Positions 14,058-20,099 of a stretch of 64,000 bases of DNA are shown here, piece by piece. Numbering within the stretch: the stretch's first letter is position 1; each line of letters opens with the position of its first letter. Source of the DNA: Victivallales bacterium. Its GTDB lineage: Bacteria; Verrucomicrobiota; Lentisphaeria; Oligosphaerales; Oligosphaeraceae. Under the pieces are notes generated by a model, which had not been told where the DNA came from, made no database searches, and saw nothing but the letters and a program-made list of their open reading frames with translations. Where the stretch lies: contig JAFPYX010000010.1 of NCBI GenBank assembly GCA_017417585.1, positions 1 through 64,000 of the forward strand, in the 5' to 3' direction. Position numbers and translations under genes: made by a program.

Positions 14058-14726
14058 CTACGCAAACTCAACCTCTACGGTAGTATCCAGCGTAACGCAT
14101 TCTGGATTGCCCCACATTACACCGACCGCATCGCGGGTCTGGTTGGTGAAAATGACCACGCATTCGGAATGGCCGAGCACGGGGAGGATTTTGCGGAGGG
14201 ACCGGCTCATCATCGCCGCCTGGCGCCCCACCTGGCTTTTCCCGAAATCCTCCTCCTCGGCCTCCTCGCGGGGGACCATCGCCGCCACGGAATCCACGGC
14301 GATCAGGGGGAAGCCGCTTTCGATCATCATCTGCATTATCCCGAAGGCCTCCGGGCCGTTGTTCGGCTGGGAGAACATCAGCTCGTCCACCTTCACGCCG
14401 CAGGCGCGGGCGTATTCGGGGTCGAAGGATTGCTCGGAATCGATGAAGCCGCAGACGCGGTCGGGGTATTTGGCCTGCGCGGCGGCAATGGCGTGGTAGA
14501 GGGCGGTGGTCTTGCCGGATGATTCGCCGCCGAATATCTCCACTATCCTGCCGAGCGGGTAGCCACCGCCCGTCACCTCGTCGATGGCCAGGCACTGGCT
14601 TGGGATGCGCTTGAGTTCAGGGGGGGCATCATCCCCGTAGTAGTTGACCGATTCCTTCCCGAATTTCTTCTGGAAGGCCGCCTTGAGTTTGGCAAGCGTC
14701 GCCGCCTTTTTGGCATCCATTGGCAT
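14058..14726 (-). CDS. recA: RecA N-terminal half fused to a 13-residue intein N-fragment
   Basis: Residues 1-209 are the RecA core: Walker A GGESSGKTT at 66-74, the catalytic DSEQSFDPEYA stretch, Walker B LIAVDSVAAMVP, then loop L2 with NQTRDAVGVMWGNPE. Directly after that Glu come CVTLDTTVEVEFA and a TAG stop. The Cys and its context are a typical intein block A, so the ORF ends with a very short IntN. The insertion point lies between GNPE and TTPGG, in the DNA-binding loop of RecA. The start at 14726 has a GGAG site. Without splicing this half lacks the polymerisation and C-terminal parts. The phage uses RecA for recombination-dependent replication or repair, together with the ssDNA-binding protein encoded upstream. 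Confidence 0.9.
   Translation of the reverse strand: MPMDAKKAATLAKLKAAFQKKFGKESVNYYGDDAPPELKRIPSQCLAIDEVTGGGYPLGRIVEIFGGESSGKTTALYHAIAAAQAKYPDRVCGFIDSEQSFDPEYARACGVKVDELMFSQPNNGPEAFGIMQMMIESGFPLIAVDSVAAMVPREEAEEEDFGKSQVGRQAAMMSRSLRKILPVLGHSECVVIFTNQTRDAVGVMWGNPECVTLDTTVEVEFA
14061..14099 (-). other. Intein N-fragment (IntN), 13 residues
   Basis: CVTLDTTVEVEFA holds Cys1 and the block A threonine/valine pattern, then meets a TAG codon. This is at the lower end of known natural or engineered IntN lengths; atypically split inteins have IntN of about 11-37 residues. The segment joins without apparent loss to IntC at 12742. Confidence 0.75.
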
Positions 14727-14752
14727 ATTTGGCTCCTTTATGGGTTGAGGGT

Positions 14753-14788
14753 AAAAGGCCCCGCCCTGGGGAAACCGCAGGCGGGGCC
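14753..14788 (-). terminator. Probable terminator between the ssDNA-binding protein gene and recA
   Basis: The minus strand has GGCCCCGCC pairing with GGCGGGGCC around a 14-base loop, followed by four T residues. The T run is short, so some read-through into recA is likely. Confidence 0.5.
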
Positions 14789-14812
14789 GGGGGCGTATCT
14801 GCCTAATGGCGG

Positions 14813-15679
14813 CTAGAACGGGACCTCGCCGGCGCCGGCGTCCTTGGCGGCGGGGTCGCCCTGGGGGGCATTGCCGATATCAACCAACTCGCGGCAATCC
14901 TCGGTCAGGGCATCCAGCAGGGCGGCCTGGTCGGGTTTCTTGCCGAAAATCTTGCGGATATCGGGCTTCTCGTAGGCCTTCTCCTCGGCGGTCAGCGGGG
15001 TGAAGGCGAAGCCGCGCCCCGCGGTGGCGACCGCAATGGAGTAGTCGAAGCCCTTCTGCTGCCCCGGCTTGGGGCGCTTGGTGACCAGCAGGTCGCAGCC
15101 GTCGGCCTCGTCGTAGAACTCGAAATCGTTGTACTGGCCGGCCAGATCGGTGAATTTCTCAAATAGCGGCTTGGGGAACTCCACAACTTTGAAGCCCTTC
15201 TTGCCGGGGAGGATTTCGGGATGGTCGCGGTCGATGCAAAGGAAGAAGATCCGTTCGCGGAACTTGGCCGCCTTGGCAATCCCGTTGAGGAAATCGGTCT
15301 GCTCCTTGTCCAGGTCCTTGCCGGATTGGAAGAGGATGTCGTTGGCGGCGGCGTGCAGCCGGCAGACGACGCACTCGCGGTTCTCGCCCGCCACCGGCAT
15401 CTCGGTCTGGGAATCGAAATCCGCGCAGCAGATATTCTTCTTGATCGGGTTGTCCCCGGTGAACGCGCTATCCTTGAAGAGTTTCACGGCGCTGAACTTG
15501 CTGGGGCCGATCCAGTGGGAGCGGAGGGTGACCCAGGTGCCGACCAGGCGGATGCGGTTGGGCGTGCCTTCGGCGAAATCGTAGAAGATGTCCTCCTTCT
15601 GGCCGGAATAGGCGGGGGTCGCCCCCTGTTCCGTGGCGCGGTTCTGGAAGGCCTTGATTCGATCGAGCATCTTTGACAT
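14813..15679 (-). CDS. Probable phage single-stranded DNA-binding protein (gp32-like)
   Basis: The 288-residue protein fits the gp32 plan. It has a basic N-terminus (MSKMLDRIKAFQNRA). A core begins NRIRLVGTWVTLRS, with KNICCADFD near 82 and RECVVCRLHAA near 102 (Cys84, 85, 103, 106 and His109 could hold zinc). Aromatic-rich strands follow. The acidic tail ends GAGEVPF, like the protein-docking tip of SSB proteins. It would coat single strands during phage replication and pair with RecA and the SNF2 helicase encoded downstream. The exact family is not proven by eye. A boundary motif lies 80 bases upstream inside the previous gene. The gene is followed by a terminator. Confidence 0.7.
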   Translation of the reverse strand: MSKMLDRIKAFQNRATEQGATPAYSGQKEDIFYDFAEGTPNRIRLVGTWVTLRSHWIGPSKFSAVKLFKDSAFTGDNPIKKNICCADFDSQTEMPVAGENRECVVCRLHAAANDILFQSGKDLDKEQTDFLNGIAKAAKFRERIFFLCIDRDHPEILPGKKGFKVVEFPKPLFEKFTDLAGQYNDFEFYDEADGCDLLVTKRPKPGQQKGFDYSIAVATAGRGFAFTPLTAEEKAYEKPDIRKIFGKKPDQAALLDALTEDCRELVDIGNAPQGDPAAKDAGAGEVPF

Positions 15680-15690
15680 TGCGGTATTCC

Positions 15691-16293
15691 TTAGTTTGGG
15701 TTGTTGTCGAGGGGCGTGGCCCCGGGTTCATGGGCATTGTGCTTTTGCAGCCCGCTTAGTATGGAGCGAACGGAGATTTTCCGCGTGGAATCCAGCGGGT
15801 TGTCCTCCGGGGCGGCGACCGCCTCGCGGGGCGTGAGCAGACCCGCCTGGACCATCTGGTTCATTGCGGATAGGGTGAACGATTTCTGGCGCCAGCCCTC
15901 CAGGAAGGCGTTGGCGTAGTCGACCTCGGCCCGCAAATCGCTGAGGTTCTGGGCGATTGCGGCGAGCTCCTTCCGGTTCCGGGCGGCGGAGAAGGAATCT
16001 ATCTCCTTGGCCAGCGGGCGCTTGCCCAGCTTCGCCATTTCGGCGGCGCACTGGTCGTAGAGTTCGCTCTGGCGCAGTTTGGCCGCCCGCTCGGCATCCT
16101 CCAGCCGGCGTTCGGCCTCGCGGGCGAGGGCGTAGTAATAGGCCATCCCCGCCGCCTGGACCTTGAGGTGGGCCAGGTAATCCTGCTCGTCCTCGATCAC
16201 CAGCATGTCGTAGGACGGCTCGTCGAACTTGAAGGGGCCGAACGCCTTTCCGGCGGCGGCATCGAAGGCGTTCTCGAAGGCTTTTGGATTCAT
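15691..16293 (-). CDS. Hypothetical helical protein next to the ssDNA-binding gene; possible recombination mediator
   Basis: The 200-residue protein is helical and charged: LVIEDEQDYLAHLKVQAAGMAYYYALAREAERRLEDAERAAKLRQSE..., then RAEVDYANAFLEGWRQKSFTLSAMNQMV. Long helices ending in a 'W-x-x-K...L..MN' helix, placed between ssb-like and recA-like genes, recall UvsY-type mediators. That comparison is architectural and weak. Its 3' end contains the boundary motif at 15760-15768. The stop lies 11 bases before the next start, so both are probably co-transcribed as well. Confidence 0.65.
   Translation of the reverse strand: MNPKAFENAFDAAAGKAFGPFKFDEPSYDMLVIEDEQDYLAHLKVQAAGMAYYYALAREAERRLEDAERAAKLRQSELYDQCAAEMAKLGKRPLAKEIDSFSAARNRKELAAIAQNLSDLRAEVDYANAFLEGWRQKSFTLSAMNQMVQAGLLTPREAVAAPEDNPLDSTRKISVRSILSGLQKHNAHEPGATPLDNNPN
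15760..15768 (-). promoter_or_regulatory. Boundary motif CGCTCCATA, copy 4
   Basis: On the minus strand this reads TTCGCTCCATACTAAGCGGG, one base off the consensus. It lies inside the end of the 15691 gene, 80 bases before the ssDNA-binding protein start and oriented with it. It may be an internal promoter for a highly needed protein. Confidence 0.35.
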
Positions 16294-16305
16294 AAGGGTA
16301 TCCTC

Positions 16306-16758
16306 CTATTGTGGGAAATCCAGGAGAAGGGCGGCCAGCTGCCGCTCGAAATCCCGGACGGCGCTCTGCCGGGTTGCCCCCAGCCCGAGCCGGGCGAAGA
16401 AATCCAGCTGCTCCCGCCCCTTCGCATCCCGCCCCGCCCTGCGGCGGAAAAGGCTGAAGAAATAAAGGGGATAGCCCCGCCGCTTGTAGAATGCGAAGGC
16501 GTAGTCGCCGGGCGCGAATGGGGGGAGGGGCATAAGGGAGCCGCCAAAGGCAATGGCCGCCAGGCTCGTGCCGCCGAAATCGTAGGAAATCGGCAGGCAA
16601 TCCATCGCCTTGACCGCCGTGTCGTTCCCGGCGAAGGCGCTTTGCCAGCCAGCGTGGAGGGCGTGCAGCCATTCGGCGGTGCTTCGCCGGGCGGCGGCCG
16701 CCATCGTGAGCGGGGTCATCAGACGGATTTCAACGGGAATCAATGCGGCATCATCCAT
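16306..16758 (-). CDS. Hypothetical phage protein, 150 aa
   Basis: No family is recognised. It starts MDDAALIPVEIRLMTPLTMAAAARR and has a glycine/proline-rich middle (FGGTSLAAIAFGGSLMPLPPFAPG) followed by AFAFYKRRGYPLYFFSLFRRRAG, an aromatic and basic patch. It overlaps the upstream gene's end by eight bases. It sits in the run of unknown genes from 17998 down to 15691. Confidence 0.65.
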   Translation of the reverse strand: MDDAALIPVEIRLMTPLTMAAAARRSTAEWLHALHAGWQSAFAGNDTAVKAMDCLPISYDFGGTSLAAIAFGGSLMPLPPFAPGDYAFAFYKRRGYPLYFFSLFRRRAGRDAKGREQLDFFARLGLGATRQSAVRDFERQLAALLLDFPQ

Positions 16759-17485
16759 TGCCGGAGGCCTCCTCTTTCATCAGGTTCTCGAATGCAATCT
16801 TGCGGGCGGGGTCGCCCGTGGCAAGCACCGCCCCGAATATCTCCGCGAATTTCCGCATCGACAACTTCCCCTCGGCGAACGATTGCAGCTTTGTCCCGAA
16901 GGCGTTCCGGACCGCCCCCTCCGGCAGGGTCTGGAGATGCTCCATTCCCATTGTGATTATCGCGTTCTTGCGGGCGTATTCCTCGATGTCGCGCTGGCGG
17001 ATGCGGAGGCGGTCGTGGTTCTGGAACAGGAATTTATCCACCACGAAGCCGGTGCAGGCCAGCTTGATGGTCGGCGGGGCGAACTTCTTCTTGTTGTACT
17101 CGTCCCCCATGAAATCGTCGAAGAACCAGTCCAGGTATTCCACGCCGTCCGCCCCGGCGGATTTCAGCTTCTTGAGCAGGGTGGACACCACGAACATCCC
17201 CGCCGAATCGGTGGTCTCGCTGGACTCGAAGCCCGCGTAGGCCACAAAGCGGCTCTTGAACACCGCGATGAACCGCCGCCGGGCGGCATTGGCGGAATCG
17301 TCGTCGGCCGTTGCCGGGCCGCAGTATTTCCCGACCGCCTGGGCGACCCGGATTTCGTTGCTTGCGGTGACCAGCGCCGCCTTCAAAGGCGGGGGGAGGG
17401 CTTTCCAGTCGGAATCGGCCAGCCACACCATGAGATGGGCGGCGATTTCGTCGCGGAGGGGGATTGGGCGTTTGGCAATTGGCAT
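16751..17485 (-). CDS. Hypothetical phage protein, 244 aa
   Basis: The family is not recognised. The protein is mainly helical: MPIAKRPIPLRDEIAAHLMVWLADSDWKALPPPLK at the start, then RRRFIAVFKSRFVAYAGF, DGVEYLDWFFDDFMGDEYNKKKF in the middle and a lysine/alanine-rich end. No catalytic motif is visible. The start lies six bases after the 17492 gene's stop, consistent with one operon. Confidence 0.65.
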   Translation of the reverse strand: MPIAKRPIPLRDEIAAHLMVWLADSDWKALPPPLKAALVTASNEIRVAQAVGKYCGPATADDDSANAARRRFIAVFKSRFVAYAGFESSETTDSAGMFVVSTLLKKLKSAGADGVEYLDWFFDDFMGDEYNKKKFAPPTIKLACTGFVVDKFLFQNHDRLRIRQRDIEEYARKNAIITMGMEHLQTLPEGAVRNAFGTKLQSFAEGKLSMRKFAEIFGAVLATGDPARKIAFENLMKEEASGNG

Positions 17486-17491
17486 GGGAAA

Positions 17492-17998
17492 CTACAGAAG
17501 GGAACGGATGAGTTCCACAAGCTCGCGGTTGTCGGAAAGCAGCAGCGCGGTGGCGTACTCCATCCGCCCCATCTGCTTGAGCGTCACTATGGCGGAGTGG
17601 GCGTCGCGCATGTCGGCGGCAAACGCCGCCACGGTCTCGGGATCGCCCTGTTCCGCCGCCGCGTTCATAAGCGCCCGGCGGGCAATCGGCCCGGCGGAGC
17701 CAACGGCGGGCAGGAACTGGGCGGCAGGGTGCCCCAGATGGCAGAGGACCTTGAGCAGTTTCGCAAGCTGGAAATCGGTCGCCCCAGGCTGGAGGTATTC
17801 CTTGAGGAACTCGGAATCCGCCGTCGGGAGCATCCCCTTTGGGATGCGGAAAAGGCGGTCGAGCTGCCGGGTGTTCGGGAAATCGCCGGGCAGCGGGTGC
17901 TTCAGCGGGGCGGGGCGCAAGTCCTCAAGGAGCCGCCGGTAGTAGGCGGGCGTGAAGCGCACGGGGGCGAGATTGGCGGGGTGATAGGGCATCAGCAT
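17492..17998 (-). CDS. Hypothetical phage protein, 168 aa
   Basis: Starts MLMPYHPANLAPVRFTPAYYRRLLEDL. It is an all-helical protein with a repeated leucine/alanine pattern (FQLAKLLKVLCHLGHPAAQFL, RRALMNAAAEQGDPETVAAFAADMRDAHSAIVTLK) that could be a short alpha-solenoid. No family is recognised. It is the first gene of a run to 14813. The boundary motif at 18045 and a GC hairpin (GCCGCCC with GGGCGGC) lie in its leader. Confidence 0.65.
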   Translation of the reverse strand: MLMPYHPANLAPVRFTPAYYRRLLEDLRPAPLKHPLPGDFPNTRQLDRLFRIPKGMLPTADSEFLKEYLQPGATDFQLAKLLKVLCHLGHPAAQFLPAVGSAGPIARRALMNAAAEQGDPETVAAFAADMRDAHSAIVTLKQMGRMEYATALLLSDNRELVELIRSLL

Positions 17999-18043
17999 AG
18001 TCGCGTAAGAAGCCGCCCGCCATTGGGCGGCGGTGTTGCCCTA

Positions 18044-19033
18044 TTATGGAACACCGGCGGCGAATTTTGCCAACTCCTCCGTTCCGCGGGCAAGGATAAT
18101 CTCCCGCTTGGCGGCCAGTTCCGCAGGGTTAAAAACGCCGAATTCCGCAAGTTCCGCCAGAAGCCCCTTTGGGGCATTGGGGAAGGCAAAGGCGATTTCG
18201 GCAAGGGAATACGGCAGGCGCCGGTCGGCGGCCACCTCCCAGATATCCTTGGCGAACGGCCGGTTCCGGAGCCGGCAAAGCCCCGCCAGCATGGCAAGGA
18301 ACCGGCCCGCCTCCCGGCGCCGTTCCCGCATAACGGGGGCAAGCCGCCCGGCGGGGCAGGCGGCGAAGATGCACCAGCAGGCAAAGCCATCGGCGGCTCC
18401 GGCCTCGGAAACAAACCGCAGCCCCTGCTCCCGGCAGGCATCCCGGAACGCCTCGTAGGGCGGGTAGGGGTCTTCATCCTCCATAAGCCAGGCGGGGGCG
18501 GCCGTCGCCATAAGCCAGGCAAGGGCGTAGCCCTCCGGGGCGGCCAGAAGGGCATTGGGGAGTTCCGCCAGCCGGTCCCGTACCACCGCCACCCGTCGGG
18601 GAGCGTAGCATAGGGCGCAGGCCAGTTCGCCTTCGGGAGTGAGCCGCACGCCATTGCCCGTCTCCACGGCCGCCCCCGTCGCCAGCAGTTCCGCCCGCAC
18701 CGCCGGCCATTTAATGGCAATCGCCTGCGCGCACGCGAGACTGCGAGAAAGCCACATCTCGAATTCCGCAGAACCGAATCCCCCGCCGGCCCGGCGGATG
18801 GCGGGGAGTATCTGCCCGGCCGCGGCCTCGGCATCCATTTGGGAGCGCACCGGCTCGGGGGACATCCGCCATATCGCCTCGGCTTCGGCAGCCTCCCCCG
18901 GCGGGACCACCAGCACGGCCTCGCCGGACCGGGTGTAGCTCCTGCCCGCCCGGCCCGCCATCTGGCGGATTTCGGCGACGGGGAGGCGCTTCCCGCCCCG
19001 TCGGATTCCCATGATGAGTACGCGCTCGATCAA
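18044..19033 (-). CDS. C-terminal half of a Ski2/Hel308-type helicase, motor mostly missing
   Basis: The protein opens with LPVAEIRQMAGRAGRSYTRSGEAVLVV, the motif VI (QMAGRAGR) and flanking strand of Ski2/Hel308-family superfamily 2 helicases. It is followed by PEPVRSQM and a winged-helix/ratchet-like C-terminal region. Walker A, the DExH box and lobe 1 are absent, and the upstream DNA encodes a different small gene in the same orientation, so this is not a simple frameshift. The TTG at 19033 directly abuts the previous stop, with AGGA eight bases before it; the ATG at 19012 is an alternative. It may be a remnant, or a lone C-terminal module with a binding role. The final codons hold the boundary motif. 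Confidence 0.7.
   Translation of the reverse strand: MIERVLIMGIRRGGKRLPVAEIRQMAGRAGRSYTRSGEAVLVVPPGEAAEAEAIWRMSPEPVRSQMDAEAAAGQILPAIRRAGGGFGSAEFEMWLSRSLACAQAIAIKWPAVRAELLATGAAVETGNGVRLTPEGELACALCYAPRRVAVVRDRLAELPNALLAAPEGYALAWLMATAAPAWLMEDEDPYPPYEAFRDACREQGLRFVSEAGAADGFACWCIFAACPAGRLAPVMRERRREAGRFLAMLAGLCRLRNRPFAKDIWEVAADRRLPYSLAEIAFAFPNAPKGLLAELAEFGVFNPAELAAKREIILARGTEELAKFAAGVP
18045..18053 (-). promoter_or_regulatory. Boundary motif TGTTCCATA, copy 5
   Basis: On the minus strand this reads GGTGTTCCATAATAGGGC, with the helicase-fragment stop codon inside it. It lies 47 bases before the ATG at 17998 and is oriented with it. A hairpin (GCCGCCC/GGGCGGC) lies between motif and gene. Confidence 0.45.
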
Positions 19034-19396
19034 CTACGATTCCTCGCGGAGAATGGCATTGGGGCCGGCCAGGGCCGCCCAGGCGAGCAGCCGGAGGGCG
19101 ACCCGCTTGGCGTTCCCTTCGGTGGCCTCCCATTGGTCATCAACAATATCGTCCGCCATTTGGGGAATGGCGGCAAGGAGCTTCGCGGCCACCGTGGTGG
19201 CCGGGAGGCCGTTCAGGTCGTGCTTTGGGTTGATTCCGAACCGGGAGAAGATTTCCCCGTAGTTGTAGGTCGGCGTGGTGAACATCTTGTCCGGCTCGGT
19301 CCGGCGGTCGTTGCCGAACCCGAGGTCGAGGAGACCATCCGGCTTGTAGATTGGCTCGTTGGTACGGGCATCGTAGAAGGTGATATCGTAGGACAT
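19034..19396 (-). CDS. Hypothetical phage protein, 120 aa
   Basis: Begins MSYDITFYDARTNEPIYKPDGLLDLGFG, with TYNYGEIFSRFGINPKHDLNGLPATTVAAKLLAAI in the middle, and ends with a helical WAALAGPNAILREES. Similar short proteins of unknown function are common in phages, but I cannot name a family. An earlier in-frame ATG (MPNPAMARRP...) exists directly at the boundary motif at 19446. The start at 19396 is preferred because the extra segment looks non-conserved. The stop abuts the TTG of the helicase fragment. Confidence 0.65.
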   Translation of the reverse strand: MSYDITFYDARTNEPIYKPDGLLDLGFGNDRRTEPDKMFTTPTYNYGEIFSRFGINPKHDLNGLPATTVAAKLLAAIPQMADDIVDDQWEATEGNAKRVALRLLAWAALAGPNAILREES

Positions 19397-19445
19397 TGCG
19401 GTGCGTTGGGGGGTGGGCCGCCGCGCCATTGCGGGGTTGGGCATA

Positions 19446-19454
19446 TATGGAACA
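19446..19454 (-). promoter_or_regulatory. Boundary motif TGTTCCATA, copy 6
   Basis: On the minus strand this reads GTGCTGTTCCATATATGCCC, immediately after the terminator of the 19513 gene and before the gene at 19396. TTGCCG lies 17 bases before CATATA, a passable sigma-70 layout. This is the clearest case for a promoter because a terminator isolates the downstream unit. Confidence 0.5.
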
Positions 19455-19473
19455 GCACCGCCAATACGGCAAT

Positions 19474-19502
19474 AAAAAAAGGGGGCGGCTTCGGCCGCCC
19501 CC
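19474..19502 (-). terminator. Strong Rho-independent terminator after the 19513 gene
   Basis: The minus strand has GGGGGCGGCC pairing with GGCCGCCCCC in spirit (arms GGGGGCGG/CCGCCCCC, loop CCGAAG), followed by seven T residues. It ends the monocistronic unit at 19513-19950. Confidence 0.9.
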
Positions 19503-19512
19503 GCCGGTGTGG

Positions 19513-19950
19513 CTAGAAGCTCGGGTCGAGGTAGGTCGGCTCCTCGCCGTCGGTGCCGGTCAGGCCGATGATGTTGTAGTATCTCAAGCCGCAGGAGTTC
19601 CAGGAAGTGCGAGGCTCCCATTTGTCGGGGTTGGTCCAGTAGTCCGCAAGGTCGGTGTCGCAGTTCACTAGGGCGGTGTAGCGGCAGGCGATGTAGTGTC
19701 CGAAGGCCTTGGAGTTCTTCGTGGTGCAGAGCTTGGCCATTCCGTTGTTCCGGACCTTGCCGGTGTAGTCAGTAGAGCCGTAGACGAACCAGGCGAGGTT
19801 ATCGGCCACGGCCATGATCTGGTATCCGTAGCGGTCGGAGCCGGAGCAGTAGAACGCGCCCTGCCCGACTTTGGGCAGGGGCTTGCCTTCGGCGGCGCGC
19901 TTGGCGATGGCGGCGGCGAGATTCTTCTGGGCGGTGGTGTTCTGCTTCAT
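19513..19950 (-). CDS. Hypothetical phage protein in its own transcription unit, 145 aa
   Basis: Starts MKQNTTAQKNLAAAIAKRAAEGKPLPKVGQGAFYCSGSDRYGYQIM. The first helix loosely resembles the LAK-type tag of other element proteins. The rest is a beta-rich, tyrosine- and tryptophan-rich domain with five or six cysteines spread over it (YCSG, LCTT, IACRY, VNCD, SCGL). No family is recognised. AAGGAGATACCGC precedes the ATG. The gene has the 33-bp box 52 bases upstream and a strong terminator downstream, so it may be expressed separately from the replication genes, perhaps in the lysogen. Confidence 0.7.
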   Translation of the reverse strand: MKQNTTAQKNLAAAIAKRAAEGKPLPKVGQGAFYCSGSDRYGYQIMAVADNLAWFVYGSTDYTGKVRNNGMAKLCTTKNSKAFGHYIACRYTALVNCDTDLADYWTNPDKWEPRTSWNSCGLRYYNIIGLTGTDGEEPTYLDPSF

Positions 19951-20001
19951 TGCGGTATCTCCTTGCCTTAATCGGCGGTTGGGGGTGGGTTGCTTAACTT
20001 T

Positions 20002-20034
20002 TCACCTGGTCATACGCCTTGAATCGGTTCCCGT
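20002..20034 (-). repeat. 33-bp box, copy 2
   Basis: Same sequence and orientation as 11744-11776 (CGGGAACCGATTC...GTATG.CCAG.TGA on the minus strand). It lies in the divergent region between the 19513 gene and the rightward SbcC-like operon. Confidence 0.55.
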
Positions 20035-20083
20035 CGCATTGGCATCCGCGGATTGGGGGGAATTTTCGCGATTTTATCCGCCG

Positions 20084-20092
20084 TGCTCCATA
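20084..20092 (+). promoter_or_regulatory. Boundary motif TGCTCCATA, copy 7 (plus strand)
   Basis: Reads GCCGTGCTCCATATTAGGGC on the plus strand, ending eight bases before the ATG at 20100. It is the only clear copy on the plus strand and stands before a plus-strand gene, which supports direction-specific function. It lies unusually close to the ATG for a normal -10 element. Confidence 0.45.
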
Positions 20093-20099
20093 TTAGGGC

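Noticed and set aside
14000..14058. A group I intron inside recA or its intein, carrying the GIY-YIG gene.
   Set aside because: Only about 60 bases separate the TAG from the endonuclease start, and the gene's end overlaps the IntC coding sequence, leaving no room for a catalytic core. The hairpin is explained by ribosome-site masking. The protein halves continue an intein, not an exon.
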